64,000 nucleotides of DNA from assembly GCA_963703235.1 (NCBI GenBank), contig OY969802.1, positions 2,294,001 through 2,358,000 on the forward strand. The letters run 5' to 3'. Each line of letters begins with the position of its first letter. Position 1 is the stretch's first letter. The position numbers and the translations under genes were made by a program. Source of the DNA: VRUE01 sp963703235. Its GTDB lineage: Bacteria; Actinomycetota; Thermoleophilia; Solirubrobacterales; 70-9. The notes under the pieces were generated by a model that was not told the origin of the DNA, did no database searches, and saw nothing but the letters and a program-made list of their open reading frames with translations. Of the stretch, positions 16,288 to 23,652 are shown piece after piece.

Positions 16288-16491
16288 CTAATCCTTCGAT
16301 TCGAGGAGCTGCCCTGGCTTCACTTGGACAGCTTTCGCGAGCCGTTCAACCGTGGAGACCTGCGGATCGCGTTTACCGGCCTCGATTCGACTGACCTCCC
16401 CGGCATGGACCCCGCTTCGCTCTGCGACCTGTTCCTGAGTCAAGTCGAGCCGTTCGCGCGCCTCGCGCAAGTTGGTGCCGAGGGCGGTCAT
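16288..16491 (-). CDS. Small XRE-family HTH regulator
   Basis: 67 residues, almost entirely one Cro/C1-type helix-turn-helix: LREARERLDLTQEQVAERSGVHAGEVSRIEAGKRDPQVSTVERLAKAV. This size and composition fit a stand-alone DNA-binding regulator or the antitoxin/immunity-type repressor of a mobile element. It sits just behind the tRNA-Glu, a common place for such regulators in integrated elements, but no integrase is near. Confidence 0.85.
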   Translation of the reverse strand: MTALGTNLREARERLDLTQEQVAERSGVHAGEVSRIEAGKRDPQVSTVERLAKAVQVKPGQLLESKD

Positions 16492-16940
16492 TGCCGCAAT
16501 CCTCTGTCCTGCAGGCAGGAGCCTCCATGGGAAATTTCACAAGTCGTCAGGTAGCGTCAGGGAGCTTTCACCTCCCCCATGCCGCCCCGAGAACGAAGGC
16601 GAGAATGGGGCCGATCCCGGCCCCAAGGCAAGCGGGCCGAGATCGGCCCTCTTCGGCTACCTATGCCTGCTTCACGATGTGCAGCAGCGGCGCTAATGAA
16701 TCGGTCGATGCGACCTTCATCTTGCTCACCCCCTCTCGCTCGTCAGGTCCCGGTCGCGTCCCGGGAGAGCCAGGGAGGGTAAGAAATTATTATCGCTCAG
16801 CTTTTCCTTACACCCCGGAACCTTTCAAGCGCTGCCCAGGCTTTATGCTCGGGTACAACTGACTGTGGGCAGTAGCTCTGACTAGTCATCGATGCACGCC
16901 TGGCGAGGGCGTGACAGTCAACACGAGTAGGAGAATTCTA
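16492..16940. other. Non-coding stretch with tandem hairpins and a mini-ORF
   Basis: Apart from the 19-codon ORF at 16661-16720, it holds two adjacent GC hairpins (16607-16624, GGGGCCG/CCGGCCCC; 16634-16649, GGGCCG/CGGCCC) and an AT-rich patch at 16780-16810 (GAAATTATTATCGC) that may carry the promoter of the lipoprotein at 16941. Confidence 0.5.
16661..16720 (-). CDS. Candidate 19-residue peptide
   Basis: The frame encodes MKVASTDSLAPLLHIVKQA. A strong Shine-Dalgarno-like GGGGGTGA lies 5 bases before the ATG, and two GC hairpins follow the stop within 60 bases, forming a compact start-to-terminator unit. No family is recognisable. It could be a leader peptide, a RiPP-like precursor or a chance frame. 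Confidence 0.3.
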   Translation of the reverse strand: MKVASTDSLAPLLHIVKQA

Positions 16941-17468
16941 ATGAGCCGCGGCCTCATAGTGCTTTGTCTCGTGGCTGTCGGTCTCATGCAAGGCGCCTGT
17001 TCGCGCGACGACGGCAATGCGGAAAACTTCCGTGCGCCCAGCAATAATCCGGCCCTCGACAGGAAGATCCAGGCCCTGCGGCCGGGTATGTCGCTGAACG
17101 CCGTGCGTGCGAAGCTCGGTAAGCCTCTCGGCGAAAGGGACTTTGAGAAAGACCCTGAGATTCACATGCTGTTTTATGGGCGCTGGCAACTGCTATTTGA
17201 AGACGGTAAATTGGACAGGCGAATCAAGTACGTGATCGAACGTACGCCGCCTGAGCCTGCGCATATCGATAAGGAAGAACGAGCCCTCCAAAGAGTGGTG
17301 CTGTCGCTGAAGCCAGGCGTCTCCAAAACGGTAGTCCGGTCAGCCCTTGGTCCGCCCGATACTTATGAGATCGTGAAGGGTGCGCCCCATAGCAAGGAGG
17401 TTCTCTCCTACGAGTTATGGGAATTGACCTTCGTTGATAATGCGCTTGTGTTGCGAAACAAGCGTTGA
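16941..17468 (+). CDS. Lipoprotein with two BamE/SmpA-like repeats
   Basis: 175 residues from an ATG with TAGGAGA 8 bases upstream. The signal peptide ends in lipobox LMQGAC. Two similar modules follow: LRPGMSLNAVRAKLGKPLGERDF...YGRWQLLFEDGKL (about 45-95) and LKPGVSKTVVRSALGPPDTYEIV...YELWELTFVDNAL (about 120-170). This is the SmpA/BamE 'outer membrane assembly-like' fold, used in many bacteria for periplasmic or surface protein interactions. Base composition is clearly less GC-rich than the surrounding chromosome, in line with an acquired island. Confidence 0.8.
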   Translation: MSRGLIVLCLVAVGLMQGACSRDDGNAENFRAPSNNPALDRKIQALRPGMSLNAVRAKLGKPLGERDFEKDPEIHMLFYGRWQLLFEDGKLDRRIKYVIERTPPEPAHIDKEERALQRVVLSLKPGVSKTVVRSALGPPDTYEIVKGAPHSKEVLSYELWELTFVDNALVLRNKR

Positions 17469-17540
17469 CCGACTGGCTAGGTGAACAGTATTTATGAATG
17501 GCAAGCGGATCCTTTATGGCCCTAGGCGTTGCTATCGCTT

Positions 17541-18016
17541 ATGAGAGCGAGGCGTCTCGGCCGAATAACCCTCCTAGTGATTGCGGCGTCAGTTTTAATG
17601 GGTTTCTCGACCGGTACCACCACTAGCGCTAGCGAGACTACTTTTCCAGCAGAACGGTCAACGAATTCACGATTCCCGGTACCATGGGGTTCGGATATCC
17701 GTTAAACGTGTTGGCCGTCAGGTTGAACTCACGGCTAGTAACGGGAAACGGCGGCTATTTACGTCGTGCGGCCCGAACGGGCGCCTAAAGACACCATTAA
17801 GGCGATCTTTCCCGGTCTCGGCCGGATCTCTGTTCGCTTCTACCCATCGGGTCGAGTCGAACGCATTCCCGGGATCTGCGACGGCCGAAACTTGCTCAAG
17901 CAATTTGGAGTGTTTCGTGGAGCTGGCCCAAGCCGCTGGTTGCTCGTGGTCTTAAGCTATGAGCAGGAGCCGGCGCGGGTGATCTCCGCATTCGGCAACA
18001 GAAAGGATCCGCGCTC
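17541..18016 (+). pseudogene. Frameshifted secreted protein remnant
   Basis: An ATG at 17541 opens a clear signal peptide (RITLLVIAASVLMGFSTGT) but stops at 17703. In another frame from about 17666, FTIPGTMGFGYPLNVLAVRL continues to 17784, and from 17766 the first frame resumes with TIKAIFPGLGRISVRFYPSG. Joined, these resemble a family of secreted beta-rich proteins common in Solirubrobacterales that contain a GRI-xVRFxPSG motif. At least two indels are needed to restore the frame, so the gene is broken. Confidence 0.45.
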
Positions 18017-18304
18017 ATGGAGCAAGTGAACATCAGAATCGGGCCGGTCTCCTTTGACCGCGCTGACTACGACGCCGAGAACGATGTGCTCTATCTGCAT
18101 GTCGGAGAGCCCCGGGAGGCCGAGGGTGAGGAGACGCCTGAGGGCCACGTCCTCCGCTACGCACCGGGGACCCAGCACATCGTTGGCCTTACCGTGCTTG
18201 GTGCCCAGCGAATCCTTGACCGCGACGGGGAGCTACGGGTCACGATTCCCGAGCCGGCCAAAGCTAGTGCGGACGACCTCGCGCCGGCGCTCGCGGCTGC
18301 CTAG
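18017..18304 (+). CDS. DUF2283 family protein
   Basis: 95 residues. YDAENDVLYLHVGEP near residue 18 and HIVGLTVLGAQRIL near residue 55 are the DUF2283 signatures. DUF2283 proteins are usually about 60-100 residues and are often encoded beside DUF4258 toxin-like proteins; here no partner is intact next door, so it appears to be an orphan within the island. A second DUF2283 gene, with its DUF4258 partner, is at 48349. Confidence 0.75.
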   Translation: MEQVNIRIGPVSFDRADYDAENDVLYLHVGEPREAEGEETPEGHVLRYAPGTQHIVGLTVLGAQRILDRDGELRVTIPEPAKASADDLAPALAAA

Positions 18305-18631
18305 CCATCGGCCTTTGATCTTCTTTCAATCCAATGGTTGACGGCCGCTGAGGGAACGTTCGATATTGGCTCGATCCATGACGACGATACGATTCGGCGA
18401 TGAGGATGGGTGACGAGGCTTTGATCGCCGAGGCGGACGCTGCCTTGCTGTCGCTGCTCCCGATGTGCAGGTGATCCTCTTTGGCTCGCATGCCCGTGGG
18501 AGGCCGGCCCGCATGGCGATGTCGACTTCCTTGTCGTCGATGGCCCTCTCACACGGTCGGATTCTCGCTGGATGAGGATCAGCGCCGCTGGAGTTGACGT
18601 CTGAATCAGATTTATCTGATATCATGGCTGC
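18305..18631 (+). pseudogene. Broken MNT-type nucleotidyltransferase gene
   Basis: Pieces of one minimal nucleotidyltransferase appear in three frames: LIAEADAALLSLLP from about 18416, then VQVILFGSHARGR from about 18468, then HGDVDFLVVDGPLTR from about 18513, ending at TGA 18602. Together they give the GSxARG...GDVDFLVV active site. Two frameshifts separate them and the C-terminal third is missing, so the gene cannot make the usual protein. The stretch before 18400 shows nothing. Confidence 0.6.
18605..18620. promoter_or_regulatory. Palindromic operator of the VapBC-like pair
   Basis: ATCAGAT-TT-ATCTGAT is a perfect 7-bp inverted repeat with a 2-base spacer, ending 11 bases before the antitoxin start. 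Toxin-antitoxin complexes autoregulate through such sites. Confidence 0.65.
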
Positions 18632-18892
18632 ATGACGCGTTTGAGTGCGACTGAGGTGGCTCGGGAATTTTCTGCCGTCGTCAACCGGATCGGGGCCGGC
18701 GAGGAGATCGAGGTTGTGCGCAACGGCGTGCCGGTCATACAGATGAGGCCGGCCAACCCCGGGCATCTGGTCTCGGCGCCAAGGTGGCGAGAGCTGATGG
18801 AGTCCGCGCCTTCGCCGGATGAGGACTTTGCGGGCGATGTCGAAGCTGGGCGGGAGGCCATTGGCCCGCCGAGTGGCGCATGGCCGTCCTGA
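18632..18892 (+). CDS. Phd/YefM-type antitoxin
   Basis: 86 residues. The N-terminal half is the Phd/YefM DNA-binding fold (LSATEVAREFSAVVNRIGAGEEIEVVRNGVPVIQMRP); the C-terminal half (SPDEDFAGDVEAGREAIG) is the acidic toxin-binding tail. Its end overlaps the start of the PIN toxin by 13 bases. A palindrome at 18605-18620 is the likely autoregulatory site. Confidence 0.9.
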   Translation: MTRLSATEVAREFSAVVNRIGAGEEIEVVRNGVPVIQMRPANPGHLVSAPRWRELMESAPSPDEDFAGDVEAGREAIGPPSGAWPS

Positions 18893-19272
18893 TAGATACC
18901 TCTGTCTTGGTCAACGCTGAGCGGCGGGGGCAATCGCTGGATCAGGAGATCGGCGACCAGGATCGCGCGATCAGCGTCATCACGGCCAGCGAGCTCCTGC
19001 ATGGAGTGCACCGTGCCAAGGCGGGTGCGGTTCGGGCTCGCCGCTCCGCGTTCGTCGAGCACATGATCTCCGCGATCGAGCCGTTGCCGATCACGACCGC
19101 GATCGCCCGAGCGCACGCGGAAATCTGGGCGGAGCTCGAGAATGACGGCAATCCGATCGGAGCCCATGACCTCTGGATCGCCGCCACCGCTCTGAGTCAT
19201 GGAATGGATGTCGCGACTGCAAACACTCGGGACTTCGGGCGAGTACCTGGCCTCAACGTGGTACCCATCTGA
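18880..19272 (+). CDS. vapC: VapC-type PIN-domain toxin
   Basis: 130 residues. All PIN acidic residues are visible: D6 (LIDTSVLVN), E in ASELLHGVHRA, D in GAHDLWIAATAL and D in TANTRDFGRV. The family cuts tRNA or rRNA when freed from the antitoxin. The frame is intact, unlike several neighbours in the island, so this pair is probably still functional. Confidence 0.92.
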   Translation: MAVLIDTSVLVNAERRGQSLDQEIGDQDRAISVITASELLHGVHRAKAGAVRARRSAFVEHMISAIEPLPITTAIARAHAEIWAELENDGNPIGAHDLWIAATALSHGMDVATANTRDFGRVPGLNVVPI

Positions 19273-19395
19273 GCGGCGGTCTCATCTCGGTCACATAGCC
19301 GCCGCAATCCAGCTCCCCATGTGGACGCCCCACGTCCTTCAATCTGGAGGAACTTCGCTTTCCAGGCCGCTTTGGCAGCGACCTGGAAATATGGC

Positions 19396-19566
19396 TTAGC
19401 GTCGGCTCTCTGCGACGTAGTCCGCGGCGGTCTTGGCGCGTTTTTCAGCCCTTACAGGTTTGGGGAGAAAGCGGGAGCCATCGCCGGGGCGAACCTCGCC
19501 GTCAGCCACCAAGGCTGCGAGGTGCTTGGGCAGGGAACTACCTGGTCTGTGAGTCGACATCGCCAT
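19396..19566 (-). CDS. Small orphan antitoxin-like protein
   Basis: 56 residues: MAMSTHRPGSSLPKHLAA, then VADGEVRPGDGSRFLPK and a basic-acidic C-terminus ending DYVAESRR. The composition and C-terminal region resemble VapB-type antitoxins that precede PIN toxins, but the adjacent gene downstream on this strand is not a toxin. It is opposite to the VapBC pair and might be the remains of another module. Assignment is by general similarity only. Confidence 0.4.
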   Translation of the reverse strand: MAMSTHRPGSSLPKHLAALVADGEVRPGDGSRFLPKPVRAEKRAKTAADYVAESRR

Positions 19567-19634
19567 TCTTGCGCAGCGCTGTTCAGGGACCGAATCCTGC
19601 GAATCCGGGCTCCCTTCGGCGTACGATTGTCCTT

Positions 19635-19922
19635 ATGGCCGATAAGCGACAGAGCACCCCCGACTCCCTTGCTCCTGACGAGCGGAACGACATCAACCGG
19701 ATTGCGGCTGCTCACGGAGCCCTGAACGTCCGCGTGTTCGGCTCGGTCCGCCGGGGAGAGGCGAGCAGCTCCAGCGATCTCGACTTGCTCGTTGACATGT
19801 CGGAGGGCCGGAGCTTGTTCGATCTCATCGCTCTTGGCGATGAGCTGCAGGAGGCTCTTGGCGTCGAGGTCGATGTGGTCACGGAGAGAAGCCTCTCTCC
19901 TACCTCCGGGATCGGATTCTGA
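19635..19922 (+). pseudogene. MNT nucleotidyltransferase (MntA-like), C-terminus frameshifted
   Basis: 95 residues from ATG 19635. The polymerase-beta-like active site GSVRRGEASSSSDLDLLVD is intact, followed by LGVEVDVVTE. Members normally end with a helix such as YLRDRILSEAVAL; here that exact sequence is encoded one frame over (about 19899-19940), so a single-base change has replaced the tail by SPTSGIGF. MNT antitoxins AMPylate the HEPN toxin; the HEPN gene follows and is also broken. Confidence 0.75.
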
Positions 19923-19940
19923 GCGAGGCGGTAGCGCTCT

Positions 19941-20298
19941 GAGGGACGAGCGGGTCTACCTGCTCCACATCCGCGACGCCATCGATCGGCGATCGCCTAT
20001 ACCGAGTCGGGCCGAGAGGAGTTCTTCCCTGGCTCGATGATTCAGGACGCCGTCGTGCGAAATCTCGAGATCGTGGGCGAGGCCGCTAAGCGAGTACCGC
20101 CGAGTCTGCGGGAGCGTGCGCCGGGAGTTCCATGGCGCGAGATGGCGGGAAATGCGGGACAAGCTCGTCCACGACTACTTCGGCGTCGATCTCGATTTCG
20201 TCTGGGACGTCGTCGCCTCGGAGCTTCCGGCCGCACGGACGCGGATCATTGCCCTCCTGGAGGAGTTGAAGCCTGGTGAGGATTCAGGCGCCGCCTGA
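19941..20298 (+). pseudogene. HepT-like HEPN toxin with two frameshifts
   Basis: Three pieces of one DUF86/HepT protein lie in successive frames: LRDERVYLLHIRDAIDR (from 19941), IAYTESGREEFF...VVRNLEIVGEAAKRVPPSLRE...PWREMAG (about 20000-20150), and MRDKLVHDYFGVDLDFVWDVV to the stop at 20298. The last piece has the RNase motif (RxxxxH, RDKLVH). The gene needs two frame corrections, so no active toxin is expected. Together with the frameshifted MNT gene, the module is dead unless the indels are assembly errors. Confidence 0.75.
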
Positions 20299-20467
20299 CG
20301 ATGCGCCGGCGGGTGTAGAGAGCTAGGCCGACAAGAACCGCCACTCCCCACAGGATCGATGCCCAGATGCCGATCGCGCCACCCAAGAACCCCGCGACCA
20401 CAATGGCTGCTAGCACAGATGCGTAAATCCCAAACAGCAGGAGTGCTTTGCGGAGGAGCCTCAGCAA
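20246..20467 (-). CDS. Small two-helix membrane protein
   Basis: 73 residues from a TTG with no clear ribosome site. Two hydrophobic segments (LLLFGIYASVLAAIVVAGFLGG and IWASILWGVAVLVGLAL) are followed by an Arg-rich tail. It overlaps the end of the HepT pseudogene on the other strand by about 50 bases. No family recognised; it may be chance coding in a decayed region. Confidence 0.4.
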   Translation of the reverse strand: MLRLLRKALLLFGIYASVLAAIVVAGFLGGAIGIWASILWGVAVLVGLALYTRRRIVRRRLNPHQASTPPGGQ

Positions 20468-20548
20468 GGGGTGAACTTTAGTCAGGGAGGCCTCGGGGTT
20501 CTACTCCGAACTGAGTCGGTCCGGTTGTAGAGCTATTGTCTGCGCCGG

Positions 20549-20860
20549 ATGAGCGCCTATTACCGCCGGATTCTCGATCACGCTCTTGGAGCGCTGTTGC
20601 GTGTTCAGTTCACGACGCAGGGCAACGACGTCATCGACTACGCGGTGGTTCTTCTGGTCGATACCGAGAAGGGAACGGAGACTATTCGCGTTTACGACGC
20701 TGCCCACGACCACAACGAGATGCACCGATATACGTGCAGCGCGGGCAAGGAGCCAGGAACTGTCTTCCATAGCGGTACCCTTGGAGAAGGAATGCGCGCT
20801 GCGATCTCCGAGGTCGAGCGCGGGTACCGCGAGATGATCGAAGGATGGGAAAGGCAATGA
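20549..20860 (+). CDS. Small conserved-looking protein, first gene of a two-gene module
   Basis: 103 residues. Features include LLRVQFTTQGNDVIDYAVVLLVD, RVYDAAHDHNEMHRYT and a helical end (EGMRAAISEVERGYREMI). The beta-rich core with a conserved-looking DxAHDxNEMHR stretch suggests a compact enzyme or toxin-like fold, but I cannot name the family with certainty. It overlaps the next gene by 4 bases (ATGA), the layout of a toxin-antitoxin or two-component accessory module. Confidence 0.6.
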   Translation: MSAYYRRILDHALGALLRVQFTTQGNDVIDYAVVLLVDTEKGTETIRVYDAAHDHNEMHRYTCSAGKEPGTVFHSGTLGEGMRAAISEVERGYREMIEGWERQ

Positions 20861-21084
20861 CCGCCGACAGCAATCGCTCTCCCGCCGCAAAGGTGATGGA
20901 CGAAGCAATCGATCTCGCAGTCGAGGGCCGCTCGCCTTATCCGGACCGCGCCGCGTTCATCGACGCCGACACGCCCTCAGCCGGCCACGACATCGAGCGC
21001 GCTGCAGACGAAGGTCTTGCGGTCGTCCTCGTCTCAGCCGACGGCAGCACCCGGGTCCTCAAGCCGGAACTCACGACGCACTGA
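20857..21084 (+). CDS. Small acidic protein, second gene of the module
   Basis: 75 residues, starting at the ATG within the overlapping ATGA. It contains SPAAKVMDEAIDLAVEGRSPY, then AGHDIERAADEGLAVVLVSADGSTRV. The acidic composition and tight coupling to the previous gene fit an antitoxin-like partner. No recognised domain. Confidence 0.55.
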   Translation: MTADSNRSPAAKVMDEAIDLAVEGRSPYPDRAAFIDADTPSAGHDIERAADEGLAVVLVSADGSTRVLKPELTTH

Positions 21085-21193
21085 TCGGCCCGCGCTGCGG
21101 GTCTCATTTCGGTCACATCAGCTGCGAAAAGCCCGCCGCTGATGCCAGCGCTCCACGTCCTTTCAATCCACCCTGAGCCCGACATGGGCGGGA

Positions 21194-21865
21194 TCATGGA
21201 GCCTCGCCGTACTCGTCGTGCAGGTTCCACCATTGGTAGGGCGGAGACTGGGGGTAGCCCTCGGGGGAATCCTCCCACTCCTCCTGGCGTCCGAGCGCCG
21301 TCAGGTCGAGGTAGCTCCAGGTGCTCCCCATCGATTCGTCGCCGCGGTTGTTGACGAAGTAGGTGCGGAAGATTCGGTCGCCGTCGCGGAAGAAGGCGTT
21401 GGTGCCGTGCCATTCGTCGACCCCGAAGTCGGCGTCGAAGTCGTCGACGAGGGTGTACCAGGGGATCTCCCAGCCCATGCGGGCCTTCCAGCGCTCGATA
21501 TCCGGCTGCGGCGCGCGCGAGACGAACGCCAAGGTGGTATCGCGGGCGTTGAGGTGGGCGAGGTGGGCGACCTGATCGGCAAGGAACGAGCAGCCGCCGC
21601 AGCCCCGCTCGGGCCAGCCGCGCACACCGGGCTCGAAGAAGAAGCGGTAGACGACCAGCTGGCGGCGGCCCTCGAACATGTCGAGCAGGCTGGCCGGACC
21701 GTTCGGGCCCTCGAAGCGGTAGTCCTTCCCTACCTCCATCCTCGGCATGCCGCGGCGTTCGGCGGCCAGCGCGTCACGGGCGCGGGTCAGCTCCTTCTCC
21801 TTCACCAGCAGCTCTTGGCGAGCGGTCTCCCATTCCGTTGGGGATACGACTGGTGGCATCTTCAC
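21194..21865 (-). CDS. DUF899 thioredoxin-like family protein
   Basis: 223 residues. The family pattern is clear: WETARQELLVKEKELTRARDALAAERR, then the thioredoxin-like core with LVVYRFFF and a CGGCSFLAD motif (near residue 87), and the FRTYFVNNRGDESMGSTWSYLDLT end. DUF899 proteins have a thioredoxin fold but unknown substrates; they are frequent in soil bacteria. It probably is ordinary chromosome within the accessory stretch. Confidence 0.9.
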   Translation of the reverse strand: MKMPPVVSPTEWETARQELLVKEKELTRARDALAAERRGMPRMEVGKDYRFEGPNGPASLLDMFEGRRQLVVYRFFFEPGVRGWPERGCGGCSFLADQVAHLAHLNARDTTLAFVSRAPQPDIERWKARMGWEIPWYTLVDDFDADFGVDEWHGTNAFFRDGDRIFRTYFVNNRGDESMGSTWSYLDLTALGRQEEWEDSPEGYPQSPPYQWWNLHDEYGEAP

Positions 21866-22132
21866 TGCGATCCCTCCTCCTTCGGATACTCATCGACGAC
21901 GTCGAACAGGCGCCCCCAGAGGGCGCGCTGGCGATCGATTCAGCCGGCCGCCTCGTCGAGCACTTCGCTCCAGCGAGAGCCGGAGCGTCCGGTCTCGCTC
22001 ACGATAGCGGCGTCGGGGAGAGGCCACCGGTGGCGGCGACCGGAGCCCCTTCTCGCGATTTGACGACGACTCGAATCTGCGCCGCTACATCTATCCGAAC
22101 TCGATCCGGTCGATCCGCGACCATATGGAGCA

Positions 22133-22594
22133 ATGGTCGTCATCAACGAGAAATCGCGGGTGCCGCCGCTCGACGCTGCTGCGCTCGAGCGGCTGAGCGA
22201 CGCACTCGATCGTGAGGGCGTGGTTGCGGCGACTCTGATCGGTTCGCAGGCGCGAGGAACGGTGGGGCCGCTGTCGGACGTCGACATTGCCATCTGGCAC
22301 GATCCGGCGCTCGACCCTTCGGGTCGGCTTGATCTGCAGCTCGATCTGGTCCGTGCTGCCTCGGAAGCCGTTAGCACCGATGAGGTCGACGTGGTCATGC
22401 TCAACCGAGCTCCGCCGTTGCTTCGTCATCGGGCCGTCCGCGACGGCAAGCTCCTCGTAGAGCGTGACCCCGCCTCGCGCGTGCGGTTCGAAGCACGGTC
22501 GCTGCTCGACTACCTGGACACTAAGCCGCTACGCGTGGAAAGGTCACGTGGACTGCGGAAGCGCATCCGAGAGGACCGCTTTGGTCGACCCTGA
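22133..22594 (+). CDS. MNT-domain nucleotidyltransferase (MntA-like antitoxin)
   Basis: 153 residues. The minimal nucleotidyltransferase active site is intact: TLIGSQARGTVGPLSDVDIAIW, with a later carboxylate in STDEVDVVML. In MntA-HepT systems this enzyme adds AMP to the HEPN toxin and silences it. The stop overlaps the TTG of the HEPN gene by 14 bases, as expected for a coupled module. This is the second MNT-HEPN module of the island and the only one with both active sites intact. Confidence 0.9.
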   Translation: MVVINEKSRVPPLDAAALERLSDALDREGVVAATLIGSQARGTVGPLSDVDIAIWHDPALDPSGRLDLQLDLVRAASEAVSTDEVDVVMLNRAPPLLRHRAVRDGKLLVERDPASRVRFEARSLLDYLDTKPLRVERSRGLRKRIREDRFGRP

Positions 22595-23249
22595 AAGCAT
22601 CGACGCCCGACTTGAGCACCTCGCCGACCTGCTCGAGGAGTCGGAGCGGATACGGGCGGACGGCCGCGCCGCCTACGACGCGGGTCTTCGCGATCGGCTC
22701 GCAACCCAGCACGCGATCCAACTCGCGATTCAGATCTGCGTAGATATCGGCGCCCATCTGATCGCGGAGTTGGGCTTGAGGATGCCCGACGACTACAAGG
22801 GCGTCTTCGAGACTCTGCGGGAGCCGCTCGAGCTCGATGCCGAGTTGGTGACGGGTCTTTCGGCGGCCGCGGGAATGCGCAACGTCCTAGTGCACACCTA
22901 CCTGGAGGTGGACGACGACAAGGTCTGGGACGCTCTCGGTCACCTGAACGACCTACGTGAGTTCGCTGCAGCCGCCAAGCGAGTTGCGGCCGCGGAGGGG
23001 GAGGACCGGGGGGATCGCAAGACGACTGACTGCACGGGCCAATCCGGCCGCCTGCAGGTGGGCCTCCTTGCTGCCCTGTCAGCCGGCTTGGGTGTCGTCG
23101 GCTGCGCTGCGCAGGGCGGCGAGGTCGATCTTGCCCATCTGGAGCATCGCCTTCATCGCGCGTTCGGCTCGGGCTTTGTCGGGGTCGGCGAAGATCTCTT
23201 CCATCCCGGTCGGCACCACCTGCCAGGAGAGGCCGTAGCGGTCCTTTAG
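22581..23249 (+). CDS. HEPN-domain toxin (HepT-like) with aberrant C-terminal extension
   Basis: 222 residues from TTG 22581. Residues 1-135 are the HEPN helical domain with the RNase motif RNVLVH (Rx4H) and the DUF86 features HAIQLAIQICVDIGAHLI and YLEVDDDKVWDAL. After about residue 135 the sequence loses HEPN character and runs antisense through the VOC gene until 23249. Normal HepT is about 140 residues, so the native stop was probably lost by an indel near 22990-23040. Confidence 0.8.
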   Translation: MVDPESIDARLEHLADLLEESERIRADGRAAYDAGLRDRLATQHAIQLAIQICVDIGAHLIAELGLRMPDDYKGVFETLREPLELDAELVTGLSAAAGMRNVLVHTYLEVDDDKVWDALGHLNDLREFAAAAKRVAAAEGEDRGDRKTTDCTGQSGRLQVGLLAALSAGLGVVGCAAQGGEVDLAHLEHRLHRAFGSGFVGVGEDLFHPGRHHLPGEAVAVL

Positions 23250-23561
23250 CCAGCCGCACTGGCTCTCCTTGCCGCCGTCGGTCAGCCGGGCCCAGTAGTA
23301 GTCGATCTCCTCCTGGTCCTTGCATTCGATCTCGAAGGAGACGGCCTCGTCGAACTTGAACTCGGGGCCGCCGTTGATGCCGATGAAGCGGTGGCCGTCG
23401 AGCTCGAACTCGACGGTCATCACGGTGCCGGTGGGGCGCGGGCCGGCCTCGGTGTAGTGGGTGACGTTGACGATGCGCGAGTTGGGGAAGACCGAGGCGT
23501 AGAACTCCGCTGCCTCCTCGGCCTCGGTGTCGAACCACAGGTTGGGGACGATCCTCTTCAT
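23079..23561 (-). CDS. VOC/PhnB-like glyoxalase-fold protein
   Basis: 160 residues starting MKRIVPNLWFDTEAEEAAEFY. The pattern is that of the PhnB/3-demethylubiquinone-methyltransferase-like VOC family: FPNSRIVNVTHY, FELDGHRFIGINGGPEF, DYYWARLTDGGKESQCGWLKDRYGLSWQVVP. The GWLKDRYGLSWQ motif is diagnostic. Enzymatic role unknown; members may bind metal and small substrates. The gene's end overlaps the HEPN extension on the other strand. Confidence 0.93.
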   Translation of the reverse strand: MKRIVPNLWFDTEAEEAAEFYASVFPNSRIVNVTHYTEAGPRPTGTVMTVEFELDGHRFIGINGGPEFKFDEAVSFEIECKDQEEIDYYWARLTDGGKESQCGWLKDRYGLSWQVVPTGMEEIFADPDKARAERAMKAMLQMGKIDLAALRSAADDTQAG

Positions 23562-23652
23562 GGCGATGCCTCCTCTATGCGTGGCGGGACTTTGTCCGTG
23601 ATGGACGACTACCCCTTGAGACCGCCGCGGCTGCCGAAATTCATCGGCGCCT

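Noticed and set aside
18325..21170. CTTTCAATCC-like words at 18325, 19336 and 21163, similar to the end of some CRISPR repeats
   Set aside because: Only three, unequal and kilobases apart, with no regular spacers and no cas genes in the window.
22020..22132. A protein-like stretch (FSRFDDDSNLRRYIYPNSIR) before the MNT gene
   Set aside because: It has no start or recognisable family and ends in the MNT gene; too short to call a gene, though it could be a remnant.
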